DNA from: Curvularia sp. ZM96
Taxonomy: Eukaryota > Ascomycota > Dothideomycetes > Pleosporales > Pleosporaceae
Reading direction: 5' to 3'
NCBI GenBank assembly: GCA_022457065.1
Contig: JAJGBQ010000007.1
Coordinates: 1-64,000 of the forward strand
Length of the DNA: 64,000 nt
Position numbers and translations under genes: made by a program. How positions within the stretch are numbered: position 1 is the stretch's first letter; the number at the start of each line of letters is the position of its first letter. The notes beneath the pieces were generated by a model that was not told where the DNA came from, did not search any database, and saw only the letters and a list, made by a program, of their open reading frames with translations. Shown in pieces: positions 21,250 through 33,147 of this stretch.

Positions 21250-24200
21250 ATTAAGCAAGATAGCTTATTAAGGCAATCTAACAGACGTTCCTAACGTAGA
21301 ATCTAATAGAAGGCCCGAGAACGATAAGATGCTCATGCTAAGTAATAGAGAGAAGCCCGAGGTAGAACCTACTCCTAGGGAGCAAGTAGCTAGGCTTAAG
21401 CGATAGGCAACTAAGCAGGCTAAGTAGCTAGTAGATATACAAAGTCTAGTTAACTAGCTTATAGGGCAGCTCATAGCCACACTAAACGAAAGACTACTCC
21501 TAAAGCCTAAGATAGGCTTACCTAAAAAGTATAAAGGCGGACGTAATAAGCTAAGAATATTTCTTACTAACGTCGACCTATACTGTAGACTTAATTAGGT
21601 TCCTAACGACTAGGAAAAGATTCTTATAGCAAGTACGCTTCTAAAAGGAAGAGTAGCTATATAGATATAGCTACACGTGGAGAATTTTATGTTATTACCT
21701 AACACCTACGGAACTAAGAACGAAACTAAAGCATTATTCTAAGACTAGAACGCCTTTAAGAAAGAAATAGAACGTATTTTTAGAGAAGTAGACGCTAAGA
21801 ACTAGGTAGAGAAGGTAATCACTCGCCTAAGGCAAACTAAGTTAGTATCCGCGTACACAGCTGAGTTTAAACAACTCTAGGCTAGAATTAACTAGAATAA
21901 TGTAGCCCTTCGAACGGTATTCGAAGCGGGCTTAAAGAAAAATATTAAAGACGGTCTAGTATACTATAATAAACCCGAAACGCTATAAGCTCTAATCGAG
22001 CTAGCCACGCGTATCGATAACAGGCTATAGGAAAAGAACGAGTAGAAGAAAAAATAGTTCTAACCTATAATAGTAAATATAAAAAAATAGCGTAATAGAA
22101 CTAATAGAGACGGAGACACTATTATAACTAGTAAAGTATAGAAAAAGACTAAAGATAAGAAAAGAAACCCTAGGAAGTATAACGATAGACTATCTAAGAA
22201 AGAACGCTAAAGGCGTTACGACAATAAAGTATGTCTTAGATGCGGGGAGTTAGGACACTTCCGTAGAGACTACCTAAAAAACGAAGTTAGTAAGTAAGTA
22301 GTAGTGAAGATAAAGATGCTAAAGGCTTAGCCGTCTATCTTACTATCTATAGAAGAACTAAATAATACACTTAGTAACCTAGACTTATACGAGAAAGCAC
22401 GCTTAAACGAAGATAACGACTTCGAGTTAGTTTCTAGAACTGCGCAAGTAGACGAAGTCATACGATAGGCAACCCTAGAACCTACTAATTAGAAAATTAA
22501 GGATAAGAAAATAGACTAACGACTAAGTAGAGGGGAGTGTTAGGTATATAGCGACGCTAGCCACGTAGCGGATACCTATACGTATCGCACCTGACGTCTT
22601 AGCGTTACTAGCATAGAAGCTAACGCTATAGTTAGGAAAGCGTTTAAGGAATAGCCTTTCTTCGTAGACTCTACCCTACTAGCGTTCTAACTAGTAGAAG
22701 ACTATAAAAGGGAAGAAGAAATCTACTAAAGATTCTACTAGGTTAACTATAGAAGGGACTTCTACATGTATTACGCAGATAAAAAGGAATAGAGCAAGCT
22801 AGACGAACATAGCTACTACTATATACATCTATAGACTAACGAATGCCTAATGCTAGATTGCTATATCTATAAGGAAGAATACTAGGAGGCGCACGAGCGC
22901 CTAGAATAGATTAATTACGTAGAGAAATGCTAATTCTATTAAGAACAGCGAATCGCGGCAAGGTAGGAAGGCCACTATCTACACAGGACTATAACGGTTA
23001 AGGAATGCCAAATAGTAGGATGTAAGACTTATAATACGATAAAAGATTAGATCCTAATACTAGAGACATTAGAGAAAATAATACTATATATAAATATCTA
23101 CTAGATCTTTTGCATAGAAGATTAGTGTATAATACACTATAACGCAAAAGCAAACACTAGTTACTTTCTACGCAGTACTAATTAAAAGAACTAAGACTGA
23201 CACTGCGCTAATAGAACCGCGCGCGCAAGAGAATAGATATCTGTAAGAGAACTTGTACCGCATAGGTATAGTGATTAGAGATTATGCTATAGGGACGCCT
23301 GTCTAGACCACTTAGCAGCTAAGTAACAAGCTAGAAGATTCCCTAAGGAAAAGAAGAGGTTAGAAAAGGGCCGACGCTCTTAACTAAAAAACTAGGATGC
23401 TACTAGAGATAGGGTCACGCTAGTGAAGGCAGTCCTAAAACGACCCTTAAAGAAGTACGCGAGGTAGGAAAACGTGAGTTAAGGCTAACTACGACTATAT
23501 ATATACTAAGAAATAAGCTATTAGCTCTAGTAGATAGTAGAGTAGTAAGGACAGTTATATCTCTAAAAGTAATCGAGAAGTATAGAATACTCTATTAGGC
23601 TAAGAAAAAGCTAATACGAGTAGTATTAGCTAATAATAGTCCTATAGTATATAGGAGCGGCTTTATAAGACTAGAAACGTAGTTAGTGCCTATAATAGTA
23701 GCTAATATACGAAGTTAAATAAACGTCGACATTATAGACCTTAGAGAGGAGGAAATATTAATTAGTTATAATTAGCTAGATGCCTATAACCCGGCTATTA
23801 ATTAGTAGAAATAGACAATACTTAGCCGAGAACCTGCGCGCAAGGTTGCTAGAGTACGGAAAGAGATACGCCTAACGAATTAGAGCTTACCTAAGAAAGA
23901 GAGATTTAGCAAGATCTTACCATATAAGATCGCGAGAATCTATGCGAAGAACTCTTAGAAAGTAGGAGTTATTTAGATAAGACGAGTCGCGACTACTAAG
24001 GACGGACTCTTACTACTAGATATACTAGATGTATACTAAACGAACGAGTTTAGAAAACTATTTAAAGAAAACGAAGTAATAGACTTAGCTAAATACTAAG
24101 AATAGAATTACGAGATTATCTTAGAAGAAGGAGCGAAGCTAATCCTAGAACTAATGTACCCGATAGTACCCAAGCACGATGCTGAACTACGGGCGTACCT

Positions 24201-27050
24201 AGAGAAGAATTTAAAGAAGAGATTTATCTAACTAGAACACGGCCTAATAGCCTCGCCTATATTATTTGTAAAGAAGCTAAATAGGAAGTGGCGACTATAT
24301 GTCGACTTCTAATAGTTAAATAGCGTCACGCGGAAGAACTAATATCTCTTACTACTAATATTAGAGCTTATAGATCGACTCTAGGGAGCTAAGTAGTTTA
24401 CGAAGTTTAATATATAAGAAGGATTCTACTAGATTAGAATTAAAGAAAGACACGAGTAGAAGACGGCGTTTAAAACGAAATATAGACTATTCGAGTTCTA
24501 GGTTATGCTAATAGGTCTAACTAATATACCCGCGACCTTCTAGTTAGTTATTAATAACGCGCTCTACGAATACCTTAGAATCTTCGTTACCGCTTATTTA
24601 GACGACGTACTAGTGTACACTAGTAGAACGCTCGAATATTATATAGAATAAGTTAAGAAAGTACTTAGGAAGCTTAAGAAATATAAGCTATACCTATAGC
24701 TAGGAAAGTGTAAATTCTATATTAAAGAAATAGAATTTCTAGACTTTATTATATCTATAGAGAGAATAAAAATAAACCTAAAGAAGATATAGACTATATA
24801 GGAATAGCTAACTCTTAAAATAGTTAAGAACGTGTAATTCTTTCTAGAATTTACTAATTACTATTAAAAGTTTATTAAAGGGTACTTAAAGATTACTACA
24901 CCTCTCTTAGAGACTACGAAGAAGAAAGTAGGGTTTAAATAGAATAAGAAGTATTAAGAAGCTTTTAATTAGATTAAATAGATCTTCCTATCTATACCTA
25001 TACTAGAAATATACGACCTAAGATAAAAGACGCGAGTTAAGATAGATACGTTAGACTATACACTCGGAGCTATATTATTATAGTAGTGCCCTAATAGAAA
25101 ATAGAGACTAGTATTCTACTATTCTAGGAAGTTCTTAGGAGTAGAACTAAACTACGATATTCACGATAAGGAACTACTTAGAGTAGTTAATGTCTTTAAA
25201 TAATAGGAAGTGTACCTATTAGGACTTCTAGACACGATCGAGATTTTTACTAATTACTAGAACCTAGCGAGTTTTATAACGACTAAGAAACTTAACTAAT
25301 GATAAGTCTAATAGGCTAAGATGCTAGCTTAGTTTAACTTTAAGATTACGTATTGAGCAGGATTACTTAATAGAGTAGCGGATGCTCTAAGCTAAAGATC
25401 TAACCTACGTGATAAAGACTATAAGGAACTATATAATATAGTACTTAAGAAGATACCTAATAGTAGCTTAAGGTATAACTAACTAGAACTAGCTAAGATA
25501 GCTAAGGTGGCCGTGTTGATAGATACTCTGTAGCAGCAATGGCAGTAGAAAGTAGCTAAATAGAAGCTAGACACTAATAACCCTAAGTAAGAAGTACTAC
25601 TATAGAATAATAAGAAGTACTATAGTATAATTTAGAAAGACTAAACGTATGTACCTCTATATATAAGGAAGGACCTTATCTAAGACTTGTATAAGTCTCT
25701 AGAGTATAAGCATATAAGAGTTAAAGAAATAGTTAGGCGACTAATAAAGGTATTTATAATACCACGCTTGTAAGCGAAGGTGTAGGAAGTATTAGATAAC
25801 TATTTAGTATATTATTAGAATAAGCCTAAGAGATATAAGCCCTATAGCCTGTTATAACTCTTACCGCTACTAACACGACTATAGAGTAGCGTAATAATAG
25901 ACTTTATAGTAAAGCTCCTAAAGTTACTTAAACTAGAATTAGCTCGACTTTGTAATACTATTCTAGTAATCGTGTGCTAATTAACTAAAGAAGCTAAGTT
26001 CGTGTCTATGGAAGAGACTATTACGGTAGAAGAATGCGCGTACGAAGTTACTAAGGTACTAGTATTAGAGCATAGGATGCCTAAGGAATTTATTATAGAT
26101 AGAGACAAACTATTTACTTTAAAGTATTAGTTAATATTCTTAGTAAGGTTAGAAGTAAAGAAGAAGCTATTAACTAGTTTCTACCCTAAAACTAATAGAC
26201 AAATAGAACGAACGAACTAAACGCTAGAATAATACTTGCGAATATACGCTAATAAGCTACAAGATAACTAGGTTAAACTCTTACTAATAGTATAACTAGT
26301 CTATAATAGTATAAAGTTAGTAACTACGAAGCACTCGTCGTACTACGCTAACTATAAGTATAAGCTAACTACTTATTAAGACCTAAAAGATATCGAAAGT
26401 ATCGTAGTTAGAGTAGACGATAAAGCTTAACTAATATAAGAATTATACGAAGAATTAAGTAAGAATATCGCTTATAGGAACCTTACGACGTCTAAAGCTA
26501 CGAATAAGTAAAGGATTAAGAGACTAATCTTTAAGAAGGGGGATAAAGTTTTCTTGTTACGATAAAACCTAAAAACTAAGCGACTAAGTAAGAAACTAGA
26601 TAATCTCTAATTAGGACTATTTAAGATTCTAGAGAAGTTAGGACTAGTAAACTATAAACTCTAGCTACTACTAGGTATATGTATATATAACGTTTTTTAT
26701 AAGAAACTATTAGAACTAGCACCCTAAAACACTAAGCTAGTAGAGGATATAGAGCTTAAAGATGACGAGTATATAGTTAAAGAAATTAAGAACCTATAGA
26801 AAGTTAGTAGTTAGTAGAAGTACTTAGTTAAGTAGTAAGAATAGCTAGAGAGCTATAATACTTAGGAACCTAAAGGAAACCTAATAAACTACAAGTTACT
26901 AGTACGTGAGTACTACTAGAAGTATTTAAAGAAATAAGAACTAGGTTCTTAAGAGAAAGGAAGTAATTAAGAGAAAAAGAGTTAAAAGAAGCGTTAGCCT
27001 GTAACTAGCCTAAGTTAGTTAACTATTTAGGTAGCGATAGTCTAGTTGTT
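21250..27050 (+). pseudogene. Gag-Pol remains of the Gypsy element
   Basis: Ignoring stops on the + strand, the order is gag, zinc knuckle, protease region, RT, RNase H, integrase. The zinc knuckle (22,232-22,273) reads CLRCGELGHFRRDY, where the last Cys codon TGC has become TAC. The RT core (about 24,398-24,620) reads FTKFNI, KTAFKTKYRLFEF, LTNIPATF and the catalytic YLDDVLVY. RNase H follows near 25,040-25,240 (LDYTLGAILL, ELLRVVN). The integrase catalytic region is at about 25,905-26,340 (MPKEFIIDRDKLFT, SFYPKTNRQIERTN). This is the Ty3/Gypsy domain order (RT before integrase). There are dozens of stops. Confidence 0.85.
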
Positions 27051-27534
27051 AGAAGGTCTATACTAGGGGTAGAACTCCTCTTAGCCTACTCTTTCGCGCG
27101 ATTCTAGAAATTCAAAATAGCAAGATCTTAATTAGCAAATGCTTACTCTTGCGCCTTAGCCTCTAGGAGTTCTAGCTCACGCTAAGCTAGCTGAGCCTTC
27201 AAACGCGCAATTTCGATCTACTTCTACCGCTTCTCGCGCTAAACCTTCTCCTACTCTTCCTTAGAAATAAACAGGCTATACTTAGCCGTAATAGAGATAC
27301 ACCTAGTATAGCGACTAGTCGTAGTATCTATAAAGCAATAAAGATTCTTCTTCTTATACCGCTTACAACAGTAAGTTATTTTGTAACCCTGCTCTTTTAC
27401 ACGGTTAGCACGAGCACGGCGCTTGGAAGTCGAACTCTAGGCACGAATATGGCGAGAAGACGGAACCTTGGGCATAGTTAGGAAGGCATGGAAGAAGGAA
27501 CGCTTACGATATGACGGGCGTGCCTCTATACTTA

Positions 27535-29647
27535 CCGTGCCCCACCACTTCGTGCGCGCAACCACTTCGTGCGCGCGCGGCCCTGCAACCACTACAACCT
27601 TAACACCTTATATATCTACTACTATGAGCAATATCGAGGCTGCGCTTGCAGCTATTAATGCCTTAGGACCTAAAGAATCGTTTACGTATACTAAGATTGT
27701 AAAAAGATTTAGTATTGTTCGATCTACGCTTACCTAAAGACACTAAGGTCGCTGCGCCTCTCCTACAACAGGCTGCTAAAAACGACAGCTCCTCTACCTA
27801 CACTAGGAGCAGGCCTTAATAGCCTATATTAATTAACTTATAGAGAGAGGTCTACCACCTACTTAGTCAATAATACGCAATTTTGCGTCGCAGATCGCCA
27901 AGAGAGAGGTTAGAGTACACTAGGTTAGTCGCTTTATTCAGCGCTATCCTAATTAGCTTATCTTAAAGTGGGTAGTAGGTATAGATAACTGTCGCCACAA
28001 AGCTAACTCTAGGAGTAAGTATAGCCTCTACTTTAGCCTCCTACGCGATAAAATCAATTAATATCACGTCGAGGCGCGTCATATCTACAATATAGATAAG
28101 AAGAGCTTCATACTTAGTATAGTGAGTCGCTTAAGGAGAATCTTTAGTAGAGCCTCGTACGAGGATGGAAAAAGGAGGAGTACTATACAGGATAGCTCCC
28201 GCGAGTGGATAACGCTACTAGCCTGTATCTGCGCTAATGGATCTTACCTCGAGCCTGCCTTGATCTATTAGTCAGCCTCAGGGTCTATACAGGACACCTA
28301 GCTGTAGGCCCTTGATCTAGATACACATCAGATTCGAGTTTCCTCATCACCTTCTAGCTAGACGAATAATGAGATAGGCCTCGCGTGGCTGCAGCAGGTG
28401 TTTGATCGCAGTACAAGGGCAAAGGCACGCTCCTTCTACCAATTACTTATTCTTAACGGCCATAGATCTCACCTTATAATAGATTTTATTAATTATTGTG
28501 ATTAGAATAAGATCCTCCTCGCAGTCTATCCTCCTCACTCAACCCACACGCTGCAGCCTCTCGACGTTAGCATGTTCAAGCCTCTCTCAACAGCGTACTC
28601 GAACGAGGTTTCTGCCTTTATAGATAGGAGTCAAGGCCTCACCTCAATGAGTAAGAGGGACTTCTTCCCCCTCTTCTACCAAGCCTGGCAGGCCTCCTTT
28701 AAAGAAACAACGATCCTGAACGCCTTTAAGGCTACAGGAATCTCGCCTCTTAACCTAGAAGTAATCCTTCAGCGCTTCTCTGTTTCTAATCCTACGAGCG
28801 ATAGCGACTCCTCAGCCCTTAGTACCTCTAATTAGAGGAAGATAGAGCGTCTGCTGCGTCAGGTAGTCGCTGATCAGGGCGATAGGCAGGTCAAAAGGCT
28901 TAGCCAGGTCCTTCACTCAAGTTCTGTTCAAAATAGTCTCCTTAAGGAGGAGGTAAGGAAACTGAGGGAGGCCTTGGTTAATGAGAGGACACGCAGGAAA
29001 CGGGGCAAGCCTCTACCCCTGCAGGAGGCCGAGGATTATCACGGTGGAGCTGTATTCTGGTCTCCAAGGAAGGTGAAGGAGGCGCGCGATCGCCTGCGAC
29101 TCTAGGAGGAGGAGCAGGAGCAGCTACAGCTCCAAAAAGCTGATACGCTGAGGCAACGCGAGGAGACAAAGCAGTCGAGGGCGAGGGAGAAGGAGCAGAG
29201 GCGTCAGGCGAGGCTTGCAGTGAGCCTAATGAGGCAGAAGGAGAGGGAGGAGAAAGCTGTTGAAAAGGCCTCAAGAATCGCGGCTCGCAAGGCTGCAAAA
29301 CAACTTCAAAAAGCTATTAAAACTTCCCAAAGGGGTAGGAGGAGGAGCTTCAAGGCTCCTGCAAAGGCTGTTCAAAAAAAGAGGCCTATCGCGAGGCCTC
29401 AAGACAGTGAGGAGCCTCAGGGAGGTGCTGCAGGCTCACCACCTCCAACCTCGCGTCGCGGCCGCGCGATTAGAACTCCATCTCGATTTCTATAGCTATA
29501 TATATATATTAAGGCCTATTGATCTCACTACTAAAATATATCGCGATAATATCCTTTGCGTGTGGCTCTACAGCCTCATTTTTGAGGTGGTTTTGGTGAG
29601 GCCGCGCGCGCATGAAGTGGTTGCGCGCACGAAGTGGTGGGGCACGG
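27535..29647 (+). mobile_element. Pogo-type DNA transposon nested in the Gypsy element (2,113 bp)
   Basis: Inverted ends CCGTGCCCCACCACTTCGTG (27,535) and its complement (to 29,647) are flanked by TA (27,533-27,534 and 29,648-29,649). Each TIR carries two 17-bp-spaced ACCACTTCGTGCGCGC boxes (left: 27,544-27,559 and 27,561-27,576; right: one copy has CATG for CGTG). RIP is milder here than in the surrounding retrotransposon, suggesting a younger insertion. It contains one transposase frame. Confidence 0.92.
27624..29495 (+). pseudogene. Pogo/Tigger-like DDE1 transposase with in-frame stops
   Basis: One + strand frame of 624 codons runs from ATG 27,624 to 29,495, interrupted only by stops (TAA at 27,735, then TAG/TAA to about 28,500). 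The N-terminus has a psq-type helix-turn-helix (MSNIEAALAAINALGPKESF). The middle shows the degraded catalytic core with LILNGHRSHLI near 28,445 and VYPPHSTHTLQPLDVSMFKPL near 28,525, with an uninterrupted stretch from 28,527. The C-terminus is a long basic, Lys/Arg/Gln-rich coiled-coil-like tail (REKEQRRQARLAVSLMRQKE) ending RGRAIRTPSRFL. The frame has no shifts, so RIP stops alone killed it. Confidence 0.85.
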
Positions 29648-29887
29648 TATTTACGCTACTAGCGCTAAGCGACACACGGGAAAATAATAATCTAGGGTAT
29701 TAGGACGATGACCCTAAGAGAGGGGATAATGTTACAAGTAATAACGAAGGATCTCTCCTAGACGAGGGCCGCAGGTTAGAGACCATTAGGCGCCACGTTA
29801 AAAGGTAATAATTACCGCGGGGCGACGATCACGTGACTGCCGTCACGCTAAGAACGACTGTTAGTGATGGCAGGGGTATATGTGATA

Positions 29888-31749
29888 ACGTGCCTTATGG
29901 GTTCGCGAGCCACATGGGTTCGCGAGCCACTTTTACCAAGCCCTCACCACAACCACTACTCTACTCTAATGTCACAACAATAAGATCACTTATAGCCCTT
30001 TACTGAATGTTAGATATAGCTTACTCTTTAGGCTCTTAAATAAGACGCGAATCTCTTCTTGCGACGCGCTATAGCTATCTATAACGTTGATCGGACAACA
30101 CTAAGCTAAAGACGTGACGGACGACCTTTAAAGGTAGATCGCTAGCCTAAAACAATAAATCTAACTAAGCTTAAGGAGAAGGTGGTTATTGAGTATATAC
30201 TTAACCTTAATCTTCGTGGGTTTCCCCCTAGACTCGTAGATGTGGCTAATATAGCCAATTCTTTGCGCGCTAAGCGCAATCTAGACTAGGTTAGCTAAAT
30301 CTAGCCTAGCACGTTCGTCAAGCGCCGCTCTAAGCTTAAAGTAAAGTTTAATCGCAAGTACGACTATAAGAGAGCCCTTTATAAGAATCCTAAGACTATT
30401 TAAGACTAGTTCGGCCTAGTAGCTAATATAAAAGCTAAGTATAGGATTCTAGATAACGACACGTTTAATTTTAATAAGACGGGCTTTATAATAGGTTAGA
30501 TTACCCCTAGAGCTATTATTATAGCTTTAGAGAGACGTAGACGGCCTAAGACTATCTAGCTAGGCAATAGAGAGTAGGCCACAGTTATCTAGGGCATCAA
30601 CGCGACTAGATAGACGATTCCGCTCTTTATTATTCTTAAGGCGCGCTACTACCTCTCTAGCTAGTATAAGAATGGTAATATACTCTAGGACTAGGTTATT
30701 AGTGTCTCTAAGAACGGCTAGACGACTAATAAGCTTAGTCTTACGTGGCTAAAGTACTTTAATAAGTATATAAAGGCGAAGAAGGTAGATGCTAACCGCC
30801 TACTTATTATTAACGGCTATAAAAGCTATAACTTGCTAGATTTTTAGAAATACTATAAAGATAACTCTATTATTACTATTTGTATGCCTCCGCACTCGTC
30901 TTACCTCTTACAGCCGCTTAATGTGGGCTGTTTTGCCTCTTTAAAGCAGGCCTACGGACGCTAAGTCGAATCGCTTATGCGCACCTAGATTAGTCACGTT
31001 ATAAAACAAGAGTTCCTATCTTGCTTTAAGCGGGCTTTTAACGCATTATTTACGGCTAGTAACGTCTAAGGAGGCTTTCGAGGCGCTAGCTTAGTCCTAT
31101 TTAACCTAGAACGGGTTATATCTGCCCTTGACGTCTAGTTACGCACTCTATTACCCCTACCTACTAATAACCTACCCTAGGTGTCGCAAACCTCTAGTAA
31201 TACTCTAGAATTAGGGTCGCAATCGACGCTAGTAAAATAGAGGATTCGAAGATATATAGATAGTTTACTAACGTCTATAGTAGAGGCCTTTAAGAAGGTC
31301 TTAAAGAGAGTAGCTATTATCGCGCATAAGTTAGTATTAGCGTAAAAGCGGATTACTAAGCTTAAAGCAGCTAACGTAGCCGCCACGCGACGAAAATCGC
31401 ATAAAAGAAAACGTATTTAGGTAGAGGGGACCTTAACAGTTAAAGATAGGGAGCGATTAGCTACTCTCTAGGACTTTAGGGTGCGTAGTAATAGGAAGAA
31501 GTTAAAGAAGTAGAAACGCGCTAAAGAGGGTGAACTATCTTAAAAGCGGTGTAGACGGTATAATAGGACTAGATATAACGCGCGAACGTGTAAGTAGGTA
31601 GTAGAAGTAGACTTAGAATAATATCTTATATTTATTTGCGCTATATAGGTCTAAAGTAGGCTCTTTTGGGCCATAATATGGTAGTTGTGGTGAGGGCTTG
31701 GCAAAAGTGGCTCGCGAACCCATGTGGCTCGCGAACCTATAAGGCACGT
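29888..31749 (+). mobile_element. Second Fot1/pogo-type transposon, RIPed (1,862 bp)
   Basis: TIRs begin ACGTGCCTTATGGGTTCGCG at 29,888 and end with the complement at 31,749, with TA on both sides (29,886-29,887 and 31,750-31,751). Each TIR has two 17-bp ATGGGTTCGCGAGCCAC boxes (29,897-29,913 and 29,914-29,930 on the left). It is exactly as long as the element at 8,136 and encodes a related transposase, but the TIR sequence is different. Left flank is the Gypsy 3' LTR; right flank is unrelated repeat. Confidence 0.92.
30100..31622 (+). pseudogene. RIP-inactivated Fot1-type transposase
   Basis: With stops ignored the + strand gives SVSKNG-stop-TTNKLSLTWLKYFNKYIK (about 30,700), RLLIINGYKSYN (about 30,800), ITICMPPHSSYLLQPLNVGCF (about 30,875) and, near the end, LELGSQSTLVK-RIRRYIDSL and ATRRKSHKRKR. 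These are the DDE1 catalytic and C-terminal blocks shared with the element at 8,136. TGG-to-TAG and CAG-to-TAG changes are frequent. Limits are approximate. Confidence 0.8.
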
Positions 31750-31751
31750 TA

Positions 31752-32082
31752 TACTATTAAGGTTAATGCTATTAATAACCTCGCGCATGGACTAATATTT
31801 AAGCATGAATGCTGCAATATGCAGCTCTCTAATATATAGTGAAGTAGGGCGATACTATATCTTTTTAGCAAAGCGTTGGCTATTTGCTAACTCTTTGCAT
31901 CTAGGCATAGCTGCGCAAAACGCGGCTAAAATTAAGTAGAAATTAAACAAACAAACAAACAAACAAACAGTACTTCCTAATTGATGATGATGACACATAA
32001 GATTGCTTAGAGAGTTGCGCATATTCTATACGCCAGAGTACATTTGCGCTATCAAAGACTGTGTTCATTTCCAGCTATCTTT
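31752..32082. other. Intergenic; uninterrupted copy of the repeat at 11.5/12.0 kb and an (AAAC)n run
   Basis: 31,750-31,840 is the un-inserted counterpart of the sequence flanking the solo LTR at 11,548. An (ACAA)-type microsatellite lies at about 31,947-31,969 and a TGATGATGATGA run near 31,982. No gene is seen. This is the right border of the transposon cluster. Confidence 0.6.
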
Positions 32083-33147
32083 TCAGCCTACACTCGGCAA
32101 ATCCTTAATCCCCTTTTTCTCCCCCTCCTGCTTAACCAAAAACTTATACTGATCCTTCCGGTCCAAATACACCACCTTCGCACCCAACCCCGCCTTCTCA
32201 ACCTCCTTCTTGAAGTCATCCAGCGGGCTCATAAAAAGATCATAATCATCATAATGAATCGGAATCGTCACATCCGGGTTGATGAGGTGCATTAACTCGA
32301 CGCCCTGCTTCGCATCCATAGTAACCATCAACAATGGCATACTGGGTCCCGGAATCGTAGTCCCGCCCAAATGAATGAGCATGAGATCGATATCCATCCC
32401 TTCATAGCGCTGCGGTATTTCCTTAAGCTCGTCGACGAGAAGGGTGTCCCCAGTGATGTACACCATGTACCCGCTTGCGAACTCATCCGCGCTTGATGAC
32501 GGTGGAGATGAATAGCCGAGCTCAATCATCCATCCGTTTGTTGGGGGTACGGCGCCGAGGATCTCGTTGGCCGCGTTGAGAGGACCTGGGGGAACGTGTT
32601 TTCCCGGCATGCCGGTTATTTTCAGACTCGGTGTTGTACTTATCGTGACAGTCTTGGGGTGCACGTCAACAATCAGGCTGTCCCAGAAGTCGAGCGCGTG
32701 CACATTGGTAAACGAGTCCGCGCCTTTGTTCGTGAGACAGCTGTGGGCGTGGGGCGTGGTGATGATCGGAATATCACGGGACAGCTTGTCTTCAACGAGC
32801 CGGTCGAAGTGGTCTTCATGATAATGTGAAAGCAGTATGGCATCGATGTGCGGCAGCTCTTCGATGTCGATGGCGGGATTGGTGCGCCGGGTTGCGCTGA
32901 CGCCGGGGCCAAGGTGCACGTGTTCGCCTGCGTGGAGAAAGTTGGGGTCAGTGAGAATGCGCAGGCCTTCCCATTCGAGGATCGTGGTTGCGGTGCCGAC
33001 GAAGAAGAGGGAGGCGTTTGTTGAGGCGTCTGGTGCGTTCGCTGGGTGGATTTTTGTTTCTTGGGCTTCTGGGAGGGCGGCGGGGACGGATCGGCTGTCT
33101 TTTAAGGGCTTGACTCCGGACCCAGGGGTGAGTTGAAGGTGCTTCAT
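32083..33147 (-). CDS. Metallo-beta-lactamase-fold hydrolase (UlaG/NAPE-PLD-like), 354 aa
   Basis: A single intact exon with ATG at 33,147. The metal-binding signature HYHEDH (residues 108-113, preceded by AILLS) and the later GMPGKHVP, ITGDTLL and PIHYDDYD histidine/aspartate motifs define the Lactamase_B_2 type of the MBL superfamily. The strand FFVGTATTILEWEGLRILTDPNF near residue 48 is typical of UlaG-like members. No signal peptide, so a cytosolic metal-dependent hydrolase is likely; the substrate is not predictable. It sits directly beside the RIPed transposon block but shows no RIP-type damage. Confidence 0.92.
   Translation of the reverse strand: MKHLQLTPGSGVKPLKDSRSVPAALPEAQETKIHPANAPDASTNASLFFVGTATTILEWEGLRILTDPNFLHAGEHVHLGPGVSATRRTNPAIDIEELPHIDAILLSHYHEDHFDRLVEDKLSRDIPIITTPHAHSCLTNKGADSFTNVHALDFWDSLIVDVHPKTVTISTTPSLKITGMPGKHVPPGPLNAANEILGAVPPTNGWMIELGYSSPPSSSADEFASGYMVYITGDTLLVDELKEIPQRYEGMDIDLMLIHLGGTTIPGPSMPLLMVTMDAKQGVELMHLINPDVTIPIHYDDYDLFMSPLDDFKKEVEKAGLGAKVVYLDRKDQYKFLVKQEGEKKGIKDLPSVG

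Larger units (their letters stand above)
20708..29885 (+). mobile_element. RIPed Ty3/Gypsy LTR retrotransposon with nested DNA transposon
   Basis: The 5' LTR runs from 20,708 (TGTTACAAGTAATAACG) to about 21,187. The 3' LTR begins at 29,730 after a polypurine tract (AAGAGAGGGGATAA) and is cut at 29,885. Between them lie gag-pol remains on the + strand (21,250-27,050), followed by about 480 bp of 3' internal sequence that is interrupted by a pogo element at 27,535-29,647. Stops are everywhere (TAG/TAA), the A/T content is high and the pattern is CpA-to-TpA, so it is dead by RIP. A related solo LTR is at 11,548. Confidence 0.88.
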
